This document shows positions 11,352 to 23,480 of a stretch of 64,000 nucleotides of DNA, one piece after another. The number at the start of each line of letters is the position of its first letter. Positions within the stretch are counted from its first letter, which is position 1. Origin of the DNA: Tetrahymena thermophila SB210 (taxonomy: Eukaryota; Ciliophora; Oligohymenophorea; Hymenostomatida; Tetrahymenidae); contig NW_002476204.1 in the NCBI RefSeq assembly GCF_000189635.1, positions 248,001 through 312,000 of the forward strand. Direction: 5' to 3'. The notes under the pieces are model-generated. The model was not told the origin of the DNA. It made no database searches and saw only the letters and a program-made list of their open reading frames with translations. A program made the position numbers and the translations under genes.

Positions 11352-14300
11352 ATGGGAAGCTGTTCAAGCATAAATAGTGTTTAGCCTAAATAAGAAGTAA
11401 TAGTTAGAAGAGTCAAGGTTAATCCGGTTAAGATGAAACAGAGAGAAGATTTGAAAAAGTAGAAATTATCAAAAGATAGACTCTATTTAGGAGAAGATAG
11501 GACTGTTGAGGTTTAATTAGATTAATTTCTAATCTAATCTCATTTAATGTAGTCTTTACAAAGGCAAACTTCTACTTATTTAGGAACTTACATTTTTAAT
11601 TCAAGAACTTAAAAAGCTTTCTAGCCTATGCTAAAGAATTTAGTTCTTGATTATTAAGAGTAATTTCCTAAGTGGCTCCTTTATGATGAATAGTTTCGTA
11701 ATGATCAATTGCAAGAGTTTTTATAAAAATGCTAAGAAACAGCTAAATTACAAACTTAAGATGAGCAGTTTTAAAAAGATAAAAATGAGAGCGAAGAAGA
11801 TGATGATGAAGATGAAGACGATGATGACCAAAGTGACGATCAAAGTGATGATTAATCATAAAATGAATCAATGAAATAATCTGCTAGCTAAATCAACAAT
11901 AGAAAAAATAGTAAACCAAATATTGTAAGGAAGAGTAGAGAATTAGATAAGATAAGTTAAGGTGAAAATGATGGCAAGTAGGAAGATGGAAAATTATTGT
12001 CATCAAATAATTCTTAAAGCTAAATAAGAGGAAGTAGTAATAATAATGGCCAAAGTAGGAGAGTAAGCGGCTAGTCTAATAAAAATAACTAATTATTTAC
12101 TAAGACCAAATCTTTTGTAGAAGAAAAAAGCCAGATCTCTAAAAAGAGTGCTGTACAAGATAGTGATAAAGAGAGCGATTAGGACAGCGAAGATGAGCGT
12201 AATAAAACTAATATGCATAAAGTGTAAGAAATATCAGGAATGAGAAGGCCATCGAATCATAAAAATACTTAACTATTATAAAAGCATGTATTTGATGAGG
12301 AGAACTTATTAAGAAGTTCTAATTCTGGCTAAGCAACAGGTAAAAAGAGATAAAGCAATGAAGCTCATACAATGCTTTAAATAGAAAGTAAAAGTCAAAT
12401 TGATTCAAAACCCCCAACAAGCAGACAAAATCGTCCAAGCAATGCTAATAATACTTATGTTATTAAACAATATAATATTGTAAAAAACGAATGGATTCAC
12501 TCAGCTATCTGCAAAACAGAGATTAAGACTCCTTAGAACTTATTAGAGTTTAAAAGGAGGTACTTTTATGAATTTGATAAAATGTCTGCCTTTCTATCTT
12601 ACTTGCTTGCTTTAAAGCGTTAAAATTTTTCAAATTTGCTTACCTTTTCATACATATAGATAGGTGAGACTCAATATAACGGAGGAATGTTTAAGTCTAG
12701 AAAATAAAATTTATAAGCTTTAGCTGCTAATGATGCAAAAGGTAAATAGGGAGATATGCACTAAAGTGTTAAAAGAAGGTAATCACTGCTTAACAAATAA
12801 GATCCAGATGACGAAGAAGATAGCAAATTAATTATGTATATCGATAGAATTTTTCCTGAATGTGGCAAAACATTAGATGAACATATTCACTCAGTAGCTC
12901 CCGGAGAAGATTTAATTAAAATTTGTGCCAGGGCCTTCCAAGTATTTGACACAATTGCCAATACACTTTGTAAAATGCATAGAGCTGGTTTTTCATATAG
13001 AGTTCTAAAGCCATCTATGGTGAGAATATTTGTGTCAAACCGATAAACTCACGTTTATTTAGATAGTCCTGATTTCATTTGGAATGAATAGGAAAGCAAA
13101 TACTTGCAAAGAAGAATATTAAATGAAATAGACTATATGTATTATGATTGTAAGTGCTTAAGTGCTTTGATGGTTTATTATTTCTAAACAGTCTTAGAAC
13201 TTAGAAATAGGAGGAGAGACTCTAATCGTCCAAATATGAATGCTGCAAATTAGCATAACAATAACAATGGTTCTTTAAGTAATGCTAATTCTATGATTGA
13301 ATTTATTGGTAACATAAAATCCCCAAGAAATAATTAGGAATCAATGACTTCAATACAATAAATTACAAATGTTTATAATTTTACAGAATTAGTTGCTTTA
13401 GAGGACTAAAATGAATTAGATTAAATATTAGAAAAAATAAAATTACCATAAATTGCATAAGAAGCCTTACAGTAATTAGTTATAGCAGATTTCCATGCAT
13501 AAAAGCCCATAGAAGAATTTACAGTTAGACTTTAAGGTGTATTAGAAAAAGGGCCACAAACTGCTTTTAAACATGATTCATTAAGTGCTTTTCTCTCATA
13601 CCATGGAGACAGAACGTTAAAAAATGATAATTAGCATGTTTATTTCCGCCGTAAAAACTAAATTCACTTCTATGAATTCGAAAGCAAAACTTTTAAAGTC
13701 ATAAAGCTGATTCGTAAAAAGGCAAAATTCCCTGTTAAGACACATTTAACATTTTCTAAATATGACAACTGCTTCTACTTTTTCGCTGCATCAAACTCAA
13801 ATAAAATTGTCAAAATTCCTTTAAATATAAACACTACAGAGCGTCATATAATCAACTAAAAGTCAGAAGTTATTTTTTTCAAGTCAATTAAAAATATGGA
13901 AATAGAGGATCCACAAATTTTAACAGTTGTACCTGATGATTACACTTTCAGACTATTCGTATTTAATGGTAAAAAAACTACTGATCCTGAGACAAATGAC
14001 AATTATTACAATTCTTACATTGTTCAAGTCTAGTATAAATAGGAATAATTCGGATCTGATGATTGGAATGAATAAATTAGAAGTAATAAGTTTACTCAAT
14101 TAATTTAATATATTTAACTTTAATTAAATAATTATCATTAAACCCAAAAAAAGTATTTTAAAATAAAATTAATATTTATAAAAACAGTTTATGAAGGACC
14201 ACGAAATTATCTTTGGCGTAGGAAAGCATTTCATTTTTATGATCCTCACAATAAATTTATTTACTGCATCCTAGATTCATTAAATATTTTTGAAAGAGGA

Positions 14301-17300
14301 ATTCGTTATTCTTATTTTGACACCTCTATTGAAAAAGGTGACTTTAAAGATGGAAATCTTAGGTTTGCTTGCAGTACAGAAGATGTAAATAATCAATTAA
14401 TTAAATAATTTCTTTAACACAAAAAACCCATTTAATTTAAAAGAAAAATTTAATAAACAAACATTAATTTATTTAATTCAAATAAAACTTGAATACGTTT
14501 AATTAACAAATTTTTTAACTAACTAAAAAAATAATAGATTTTTAATTAGTTTTGCGATCTTAATATGAATTTATCTTAGTTTGAATTTTGTGTAGAAGTC
14601 TAACACGGAGTATTTTTGTTGTCTGCTTCAAAAAATATTTATATTTTAGATTTTAATTACAAGTGTTTTTATTCTTTTAGCACTTTAAAATAACTTTTAA
14701 ATTTTGATAAGAATCATGAGAAATATCCTCATAGACATCAATATGCTTATGAAATTCTAAATCAACCATTTGAAGTAAAGTTTAATAATGCACTCAATTT
14801 AGGTAAGAATGTAGTCTTTCAAGAAGGGATGCTTCATATATTAGGTAGAAAGGAAGTTGAAACTGTTATATGCTCGTACGAGCTTCTTCCAACTTAAGGT
14901 GTTATGATTCTAAAAAAATGTGTTTCTTTACATTCTTTTGATGATATTCTATTAAAATCTCCTAAGCAGCTTTATGATATTTGGACTTTTTAAGAATTTA
15001 AAAGAATTGTTTATGAGAAAGCAGCTGGAGTAGGAGAGGATAAGAATGATACTGGATTAAAGCAAATGAAAACATTGATTAACATTAAAACTATTTAGAA
15101 TGAAGGAGGAACTGGATAGCATAGCAAAATAAGTGGTAGCGTTTTAAGCCCAACACCATAAGCTTAAAAAAGTGTTACTATTTAAAAATTAAAAGCAGAT
15201 GTTGGAGGAAATGAAAAATTAAGTCATTTTGCTACAAACAAGCAAAATACTTTATTTGCTCCATCACCTTAAATATTTGTTAATAAAAATGGCAATATTG
15301 GAAGTAACAATAACTTCTTACTTGCTGGCAATAATACTCCTTAATTAGATTATAAGATATTAACGCCAATGGCAGGTTCTAATCGCTCAAACAATACAAA
15401 TGCTGCCTTGTTAAATGATTAAAAAAACTAGTTATCTAAGCAGGATGAAATAAGTATGAACCAATTTATGGCAAAACTTAACTATCTTAAATAAGTTCCA
15501 TCTAATTTTGATGGAACAGTAGAACAGGATGGAGATTATTAACAAAATTAGTTTAAAATAATTTCATTATATTAACAAACTGGAGAGTATTAACTTTATC
15601 GTATATTACATTAATCATAGCTTTATAATTTGCGTAAAATTGGTATTGGAAGTATCTCTGAGTATGAGTAATTTGTCTAATTACTTGAGCTTAATGCGCA
15701 AAGCAAGTACCTAATTTAAATCAAGCAGTGTTTCCTCATGTAAGATGATAACACTGGAGCTCTTTTTGTCAACATTATCGAGGAAGATAGCGAATGGAGT
15801 CTTCTTGATGAGCTTAATAAGCGCATAAAAGAGTAAAATTATTTTAAAAGCTAAGAGCTTGGTACAATTTTAAAAGCCATTTTCAAGGCTGTTATTTCTT
15901 TATAAACAATTGAGTTAGTCCATGGAAATGTATCACCTCGCCTTATTTATTTCACAGGTAAAGGTTATATTAGACTCGCTGGGTGGTATTTAGAAAATAG
16001 AGAAACTTTTCAAAATGATTTTATAGATGCATGTACACTAATATATCAATTAGCAACTCTTGAATATGACGAGAATTTAACATTGACATCAAGCTACATC
16101 TAAGAAAATTAAGATAAACTTAAAATGTACCCAGGTCTTTCTTCATTTTTGATAAACAATATGCTCATCTTACAAGATGGAGATAATTTAAAATTAGATT
16201 AAATTAGTGAAGATATTAAAGAAATATATTAGAGTTTACAAGTAAGTTACATAAAAAATAACAAGGACACTCTCTCGAGTGATAATAAACGTATTTTTTG
16301 GATAGGATATAATACTAATTACTTAATATCTTGCCATTATGAAGAACTTACCTTTTGTAAAAATGATGTTGTTTATCTAAATAATACATAATATAAATTT
16401 TCTAAGCATAACATGTTTACTTTCGATCATGAAAGAATGATCTACATGACTGGTTCTTAAAAGTAATCAATCATTTATATATACCTTAAAAGTTACTTAA
16501 CTACAAACTATGATATTTATTTATTTATTTATTCATTTTTTGACAAATTTTATTTATTAAATAGGGAAGACTTTAAAACTTAACAACAACCATTTTATTG
16601 TATGGATTTTTCCTTTTAACATTAGGCTAAAATTAAATTAAGATAGTTAAAAGATATTCCTAACTCTATTTTATAACCCTCATTATACTACTGTAATGAT
16701 TTTGTTTACTGTATTGGAGGTTACTAAATTTAATTTGATGGTTCAAAGAGCATTTCAAAAAAAGCGTATAGATATTCTATCAAAACGGAAGACTGGGAGT
16801 AAATTTGTGATATGCCAATAGGTGTTGTCAGTGGCACTGTATTATCTGGAAAAGACTATGCTTTCTTATATGTATTTGGTGGTGTATCTGAGGAATTAGA
16901 ACTTAGAGGAAGAGAACTAAATTACTTAGTCTATGACATTGAGTATGATGAGTGGGCATTGAAAGTTGATCTGTCAATAAAAAGTCCTTTTATTAATAAT
17001 AGATATGTAAAACCTTGTATTGATCATATAGGCAACAATATTTTTGTTTCACTTTATCGCTAAAAAGACTGCATTTATGTTCAGTTCTTTGAATTAATAA
17101 AGGGAGGAATAAATATTAAGTTTAAAATTGAAGACGAAAGAGATGAGTTAATAAAAGAATAAGAAGAAGAAATAGATATATTCAATGACATCAAATATTA
17201 AGATTATTTTAAAACATATTAAGACGATTTATCTTTTATCTTTGTTAGGGATACAATATATTTCCTCGATGAATTTAACAATGCCCTTATAACATTAAAT

Positions 17301-17444
17301 TTTGCTAACTTTAATAATATAAAATACGATAGAACCCCTTGTAGTATCATAGCAAATGAAAAAGAAAATAAAACAGGATTAGATAAACAAATTACCATAG
17401 ATCGCAATACATCAATCGACAGTTTTTACTTTAATGGATACTGA
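11352..17444 (+). CDS. Giant double pseudokinase / kelch-like protein (1940 aa)
   Basis: Three exons: 11352-14082, 14188-14384 and 14550-17444, closing in phase to TGA 17442-17444. The N-terminus MGSCSSINSV is a classical myristoyl-plus-palmitoyl signal. Residues about 40-370 are low complexity with an acidic run near 155-180. A kinase-like domain follows (about 373-740): its catalytic-loop segment reads FSYRVLKPSM, with HRD replaced by YRV (about 549-551) while LKP is kept. Residues about 750-1060 are beta-rich and kelch-like (YEGPRNYLWRR, FHFYDPHNKF). An S/N-rich linker leads to a second kinase-like domain with LVHGNVSPRLIYF (HGN for HRD, about 1434) and IRLAGW in place of DFG (about 1453). 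The C-terminus (about 1560-1940) is again kelch-like, with FVYCIGGYQ, KTEDWEQICDMP and YVFGGVSEE. Both kinase domains look catalytically dead. The order suggests duplication of a kinase-propeller module. Likely a membrane-anchored scaffold; that role is inference. Confidence 0.85.
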
Positions 17445-18134
17445 TTAATTGCAATTGAAAACAATAATTATAAATTAACCCAGAAAAGCATTTAATTAAA
17501 ATCTTCTAATCCTAAATATTAAATTAATCTAATTTATTAACTTAGTTATTTGCTCATTCATTTTCATGAAAATTAACTACGAATATTACCTATCAAAATG
17601 AATATATATAACTACAAATATGCAAAGTAATTTAAAAATTTAATTTATTAAAAACAATTAACTCAAATTAATATCTACATTTATATTTTTTTGTTCATTC
17701 TATTTTGCTAGTTTATATCATTTTTTTGAAAGCATTTAATTCCTTTAATATCAATAAAATCCATAAATAAAATAGAATTTATTAAACATGATTACCCATT
17801 TCGATTGAAAATTAAATATTTTTGTTAAAAATAAAATATCAAAAAAAGAAATTTTAAATTAAAAATTAAATTAATAATGTAGTTTGCATTAAATATAAGC
17901 ACTGAAAAAGACTTAACAGATTGTTTAAATTTATTTAGTTAAAGTATATTCTTCAAATTACATTAAGTATTATGATTATTCTAAAATAAATTGCAGTAAA
18001 TTTTATGTAAAATAAATATTTATTTTAATTTAATTTGATATAAATAAATTTTATTTAAAATATATAAATAAATATACACTTAGTTACTAAACATTTTGGT
18101 AGAATAAAATCTATTGTATAATAAAATAAATAAA
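17445..18134. other. Convergent intergenic region
   Basis: A+T-rich spacer between the 3' ends of the pseudokinase gene and the MFS gene. No gene supported. Confidence 0.6.
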
Positions 18135-20087
18135 TCAACATGATAAATTTACAAGATTCCTAGATTAATCATCTGAATCATCTTAATCTTTTATTTATCC
18201 ATGAAAATTAGAGGTGAATATTTTTTCAATTTAATAATTAGTTAAACCTCTAGTTTCTTTAACAAAATAATATAATAGCATAAATCCTGCTATATTAAAA
18301 ACAAGAGAACTTAAATAAAAGATAAATTAAGCATCTTAATTAAGCAAAGAGGGATAAGTTATCGCTCCTATTAAGATTGAAACCAAAGAGATAAAATTTA
18401 CAGCAGCAACTCCTCTTTCTGGTAATATTTCATTAATTATAACAGGGATAACAGATGACTAAAAGCAAAATCCAATACAAACAATACACATAAAGAGAGT
18501 TATTATGTTAAGCTTAGATGAATATTCAAGTTCAGAAGTCGATGATAGACCTATAAAACCAATTATATAACAAATTTAACCAATAAGTAATATAGTTTTC
18601 CTTCCCATCAATTTTGCAAATGGAATTTAAAAAACTTATGTAAAGAGTAATACAGCCCCAATTATAAGAGTTCTATATTAGCTAATAAACTTATCATTAC
18701 TGTAAGAATCTAAGGCTTTACAGGAATAAAAGAGGAAAAAGAATACACCACTGAAATAACAAAAAAAATTCATAAGGCATGAAATCAATACTCTTCTTAA
18801 ATATCTTGGTTATATCATATCTTTAAGTTTTGTACTACCTTAATTTATTTATTTAGTTAGTAAATAAATAAAAGTAATTAGTAAAATATAATTTTACCTT
18901 CCATCTACCTTGCTTACTTAATTTCGAAGATTTCAAGAATTTTATCAGCCTACTATTCAACATAAAATAATGAAATAATTTTTCTAGCTTTTTCTTTCAG
19001 GTTTTTTTAAAGATAAAAAAATGGTGTGTCTTTTTTAAAAACAAAAAAAAGCAAAATTAATCTTATCGAAGATAGCGCTATTGGTAAAATATAAAAAATT
19101 TCTCCTATAAGTGTATAATTAGGCATACTAGAATCTTCATTCTATTCTTGTTTAATAAAGACTCCCCACACAAATGAAATAGCTATTCCTAAAATTACAA
19201 AAAAATGATGGGTTATTATTACTCTTCCTGTTCCAGAAAAGCAAGGTGCATATTCTAATAAATAAACAGGGATTATTGTAGAGTTAATTCCAACAGACAA
19301 TCCGATAAAAAACCTATAATTATTGATTAATAATAAACTTTAAAATAATTATTTTTAATTTGCATGTATTTTTCAAGAATTTGATCAGATAAAAACTTGA
19401 TTTAATTTACTTAAAAACAACCTAATCTAAACCTTATCTTACTTCTATTTCAAAATATTTTGATAATTGTCAAAAAAAATCAAATTAAATACTATTTTCT
19501 TGAGAAAATATAGGGTAGAAATTATTGGAGAGTGCATTTATTTATATCCAGTATATTATATTTATTTTTTTATATATTTATATATAATAATTTTCTATCT
19601 AAAATGGTTGTTTTTTGTAATTCAAAATAAATTTATTAAAATGATTTAAATCCCAAATAAATTACATTCCTATCATGATGCGAGAATCTGAAACATGTTC
19701 ATCACTACAACAAATTATAAGTATACTTATTAAGCATCCAGCTATCTAAATAAAATCAGCAAATATCAAAATAATTCTTCTTCCTATCCTAAACACTTTA
19801 CTAATGATAATTAAACATCCTATACAACCTCCTAAAGGAACCATACCCGAAAAAGAGGAGTTTATTAAATATTTTTTATCATCAGAATAGCTGCTTTGAT
19901 CAACGATTTATAAAAATAAATTAGTAATTGTAATACAATATCCTATTTCTAATGAGCCTAAGCAGATTGAAAAAATTAAATACTTCAAATTATATTCTGT
20001 TCTTAACTGACTTGTATTCTATAAATAATCATCTTATTAGGCTATACTTTATTGATCAGAAGAAGAAGTATCTCTACTATTATGCAT
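18135..20087 (-). CDS. MFS sugar-transporter-like permease (513 aa)
   Basis: Three exons on the minus strand: 20087-19666, 19313-18898 and 18838-18135, ending at TGA 18137-18135. About twelve hydrophobic segments are visible. Family signatures include YLINSSFSGMVPLGGCIG and RIGRR (the loop 2-3 GR-R motif), then IPVYLLEYAP after helix 4, which corresponds to the sugar porter PVYxxExAP motif, followed by a central cytoplasmic loop. The C-terminal end reads KETRGLTNYQIEKIF, matching the PETKG-x-E signature after helix 12. The family moves sugars or related solutes across a membrane; substrate and membrane cannot be told from sequence. The start is the first ATG ahead of a hydrophilic Ser/Gln-rich tail of about 35 residues. 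It is divergent from the MetRS gene 393 bp away. Confidence 0.9.
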
Positions 20088-20480
20088 TAATATTATATAT
20101 AAATGTTTCCTTTTCTAATAGCTTATTTAAAAAGCTTATGAAGTTAATTCTATTTTTATTATTTGGCTTTGAGATATTAATAATGAGTAATAATTATTTT
20201 TTTTATATTTAATTTTTTAATTACGATATTGTTAATAAAGTATAAGAATATTATGGATAATATTATACCTTTTAGCTATAAGCTGATTGAATAGAAAAAT
20301 TTTGTTTAATTATTTATGTGCGATATTACGGATTCTACTTTCTAAAAATACTTCAAATTAAAAATTATCTCTACAATAAAAAATTTATTGATAAAATTGA
20401 GATGATATCTATTTAATTAGAATTCATTAAAGAACAAAGATTTATTTATTTACGCAATTTCAAAATTAAAAGATTAAAAA
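20088..20480. promoter_or_regulatory. Bidirectional promoter interval between MFS transporter and MetRS
   Basis: Only 393 bp separate the start codons of two divergent genes, so both promoters must lie here. No specific element can be identified; this call rests on geometry alone. Confidence 0.5.
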
Positions 20481-22691
20481 ATGCTAAGTTCCTTAAATAA
20501 ATTAGTGCATAGAGTAACATAGTTTTAAGCCAAAAAAACAAAAAATTTACTTTAAATATTTTTATACTTAATTTTTTGAATAGTTTTCTAGTTCAAATAA
20601 ATAAATTTCCATTACTACTCCTATCTTTTATGTGAATTCTCAACCTCACATAGGGCATCTATATACTCTCATTCTATCTGATGCTTATCATAAATGGAAA
20701 CTTATAGACAATTATGAATCTTATTTCTAAACAGGTAATTTTTATTAGAATTTCAATTTTTAAAATTGTAAACATCGCTTTTTAATCTACAAAGGTACTG
20801 ATGAACATGGCTAAAAAATACAAAACTCTGCAAAGTAGGCATAAAAAGATCCATAATAATTTGTTGATTAAGTCAGTTAAAAATTTGTTGATTTGGCTTC
20901 TTAGTATAGCATTAGCTATGATAAATTCAATAGAACATCAGATGGTAAGAAAGAATGTTTTTTTCATAATTTTTTTGAAAATGATTATTGCCATAGCTTC
21001 ACTGGAAAGTCTTTAAAATAATTTGTTTATCATTAATAGTATCACACAAAGAGGGAGTTTAACATTTTTGGAATGTGCTAGAAAAAAAGGGATTCATTGA
21101 TATGAGTAATAAATATTTCTCCCAAACGATCAATCAATGTTTAATAATATTATTTGTTAGAGAAATACGAAGGGTGGTATCATACATCAGATGAAACTTT
21201 TGTAGGTGAAAAAGATTTAGTCAAAGACTCCTCTGGAAAGTTTGTAAATTACTTGTTATTTATTTATTAGTTTAACTTAGTTCTATTATAAAATTTATTA
21301 AATGAAATCTTTGTTAATAGGTAACACAATCTGGATAACCTGTTGATTGGGTTAGTGAGGAAACTCATATTTTTGTATTGGATAAAATAAGAGAAGCCGT
21401 TATAAAGTATTTAGAAAATGAAAAGCCTGTATACCCTGAACACTACAATAATAGTATGATTAAATAACTAGAAGAATTGAAGGTAAATTACTAAATTTAA
21501 TAAATACTTTAAAAAATAATATTTATTATTTTCATGAAAAATTACGCATTATCTAATTTGTATTAAAAACGCATTATTTTATAATATTAAGGATATTTCT
21601 ATTAGTAGACCTAAATCTAGATTAACATGGGGTATAACAGTACCTTCAAATGAGAAATACACAATTTATGTTTGGTTGGATGCTTTGACTAACTATTTAA
21701 CAGGTTTGGGATATCCAAACAATAATATAAATAAAATTCATTTATCCAATAATTTTTTCCATATAATGGGCAAAGATATTTTGAAGTTTCATTCAATATT
21801 TTGGCCAGCATTTTTACTAGCTGCTGGGTACTCAACACCTTAAAAAATTTTGATCCATCATCACTGGATCAAAGACAATGTAAAAATAATTTTTAAAACA
21901 AAAAACCTCAATAATAATCATAAATTAATAAACAGCAAAAAATGAGCAAAAGCCTTGGAAATGTAGTTGATCCAGTTGAATTAGGAAATAAGTATGGTAT
22001 CGACAGTGTAAGACTTTACTTTTTGTCAGAAGGTCCACAAGATTTCGATGCAAATTTTGATGAAGTAGATTTGACTAAAACATACAATTTATTTATTGAA
22101 GGATTCAGTAATTTAAATTCAATTAAAATAATTAATGCTAAACATAATATTTAATTTCTAGTTAACTTGATGTCAAGAGTTTTCAATAAGAAAATTATCA
22201 AAGATGGTAAGATTACTGAAATATCTTGGGTGCTTAACGAATAAGATCTCGAATATATCAGCAAATTCACAACTATCAGTAATAAAATTTAAGAACATCT
22301 AGACAAGTGTGATTTTAGAAGAGGTTATTTTGCTATGTCAGAGCTTTGGGGAATGACAAATAAACTTATGACAGATCATGCTCCCTGGTAAAAGGATATT
22401 TCAGAAGTAGAAAAACAAAAATCTTCATATCTAATATTAGAAAGTGTCAGAGTTCTTTCTATCTTCCTTTATCCATTTATACCTTAATATATTTAGAACG
22501 TCTATTAATTAATGAACATTAAAAATGATCGTATAAATACTAATTACTTACAATTTAGAATTGTAGATAAGAACAATCTACCTAAGTAATCTTTTGGCTT
22601 TGAAGAGTTGTCCTCTGAATTTTTGAAAGTAGATATTGATAATAAGAAGCTTATTTTTAAGCAAAAGTTTGACTTACAAAAAAAGATTTGA
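20481..22691 (+). CDS. Methionyl-tRNA synthetase, mitochondrial type (544 aa)
   Basis: Nine exons: 20481-20513, 20584-20734, 20795-20944, 21040-21105, 21161-21243, 21321-21482, 21592-21879, 21936-22107 and 22162-22691. The protein charges tRNA-Met with methionine. Class I signatures are clear: [18 protein letters not shown] (HIGH), [38 protein letters not shown] and [13 protein letters not shown] (KMSKS about 312-318). The short basic N-terminus ([11 protein letters not shown], then FSSSNKQ) looks like a mitochondrial presequence and is split by the first intron. Length and lack of a tRNA-binding C-terminal extension fit the bacterial/organellar form. The 54-nt intron 22108-22161 is a multiple of three and lacks TGA, so it could be mistaken for exon; removing it restores GFINLMSRV, as expected of the helical domain. 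Confidence 0.93.
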
Positions 22692-23480
22692 GGTTTCTTA
22701 AAAAATTAAAAATAATTTAACTTTCTAGCATAAAAAAATACAAAAAACAAATATATTTATTTCTTTATTTTTTGTGTAAATATTTATTGAGTAATAATAA
22801 TAATAATAATTAATTTTTAAAATAAATGGATAAAAATAATTTTAAAAATTTTATTTTATGAATTTTCTTGAATTAATTTAATTTGTAACCAAAAAACTTT
22901 TAAGGAATGAATTGATAGATAATAATTTATTTTTTAAAAAACATAAAGATACTTTTTAAATAATTCTTAAAAAATATTAAAAAATAATTTATTTTAAATT
23001 AAAAATAATATAAATACTTTTACATTCTTATCAATTAGCTACCACTCCTATTAATATTTTTTGTTTGAATTGGGTTTAATTTCTAAAAAAATTGGATAAA
23101 TTTACTTTTAAATTAGAAATAAATTAATGTAAAGTAATTTAAATAGTAAATAGCTGATAGAGGATTTGATAAATATGATAATGGTAATATAACAAATGAT
23201 ATATTATGTATAGGATACTTAAAAGATTGAAATTATTTGTTTAAATATTAAATTATATTTTTTGAGGGTTTTTTATAGTTAACTTTAATTTTTTATTTAT
23301 TTAGATTTTTAATATTTCATTTTATTTTTAATTATTTATTGATATTTACAGATTTTATTTTTTATGTTTATTTAATAACTTAAATTTAGGTTTTTATTTT
23401 TATTTTATAAGAATTTTTTGTTGATTGATTATTATTTTTAGTAATTTATGTCTTTATTTTTTTGTCTTTTCTTGTATCTA
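22692..23480. other. Convergent intergenic region
   Basis: Very A+T-rich spacer between the 3' ends of MetRS and the AGC kinase gene. No gene supported. Confidence 0.6.

Noticed and set aside
19952-20212. Plus-strand open frame over the MFS start
   Set aside because: Antisense to exon 1 of the transporter and its upstream region; composition is that of a shadow frame.
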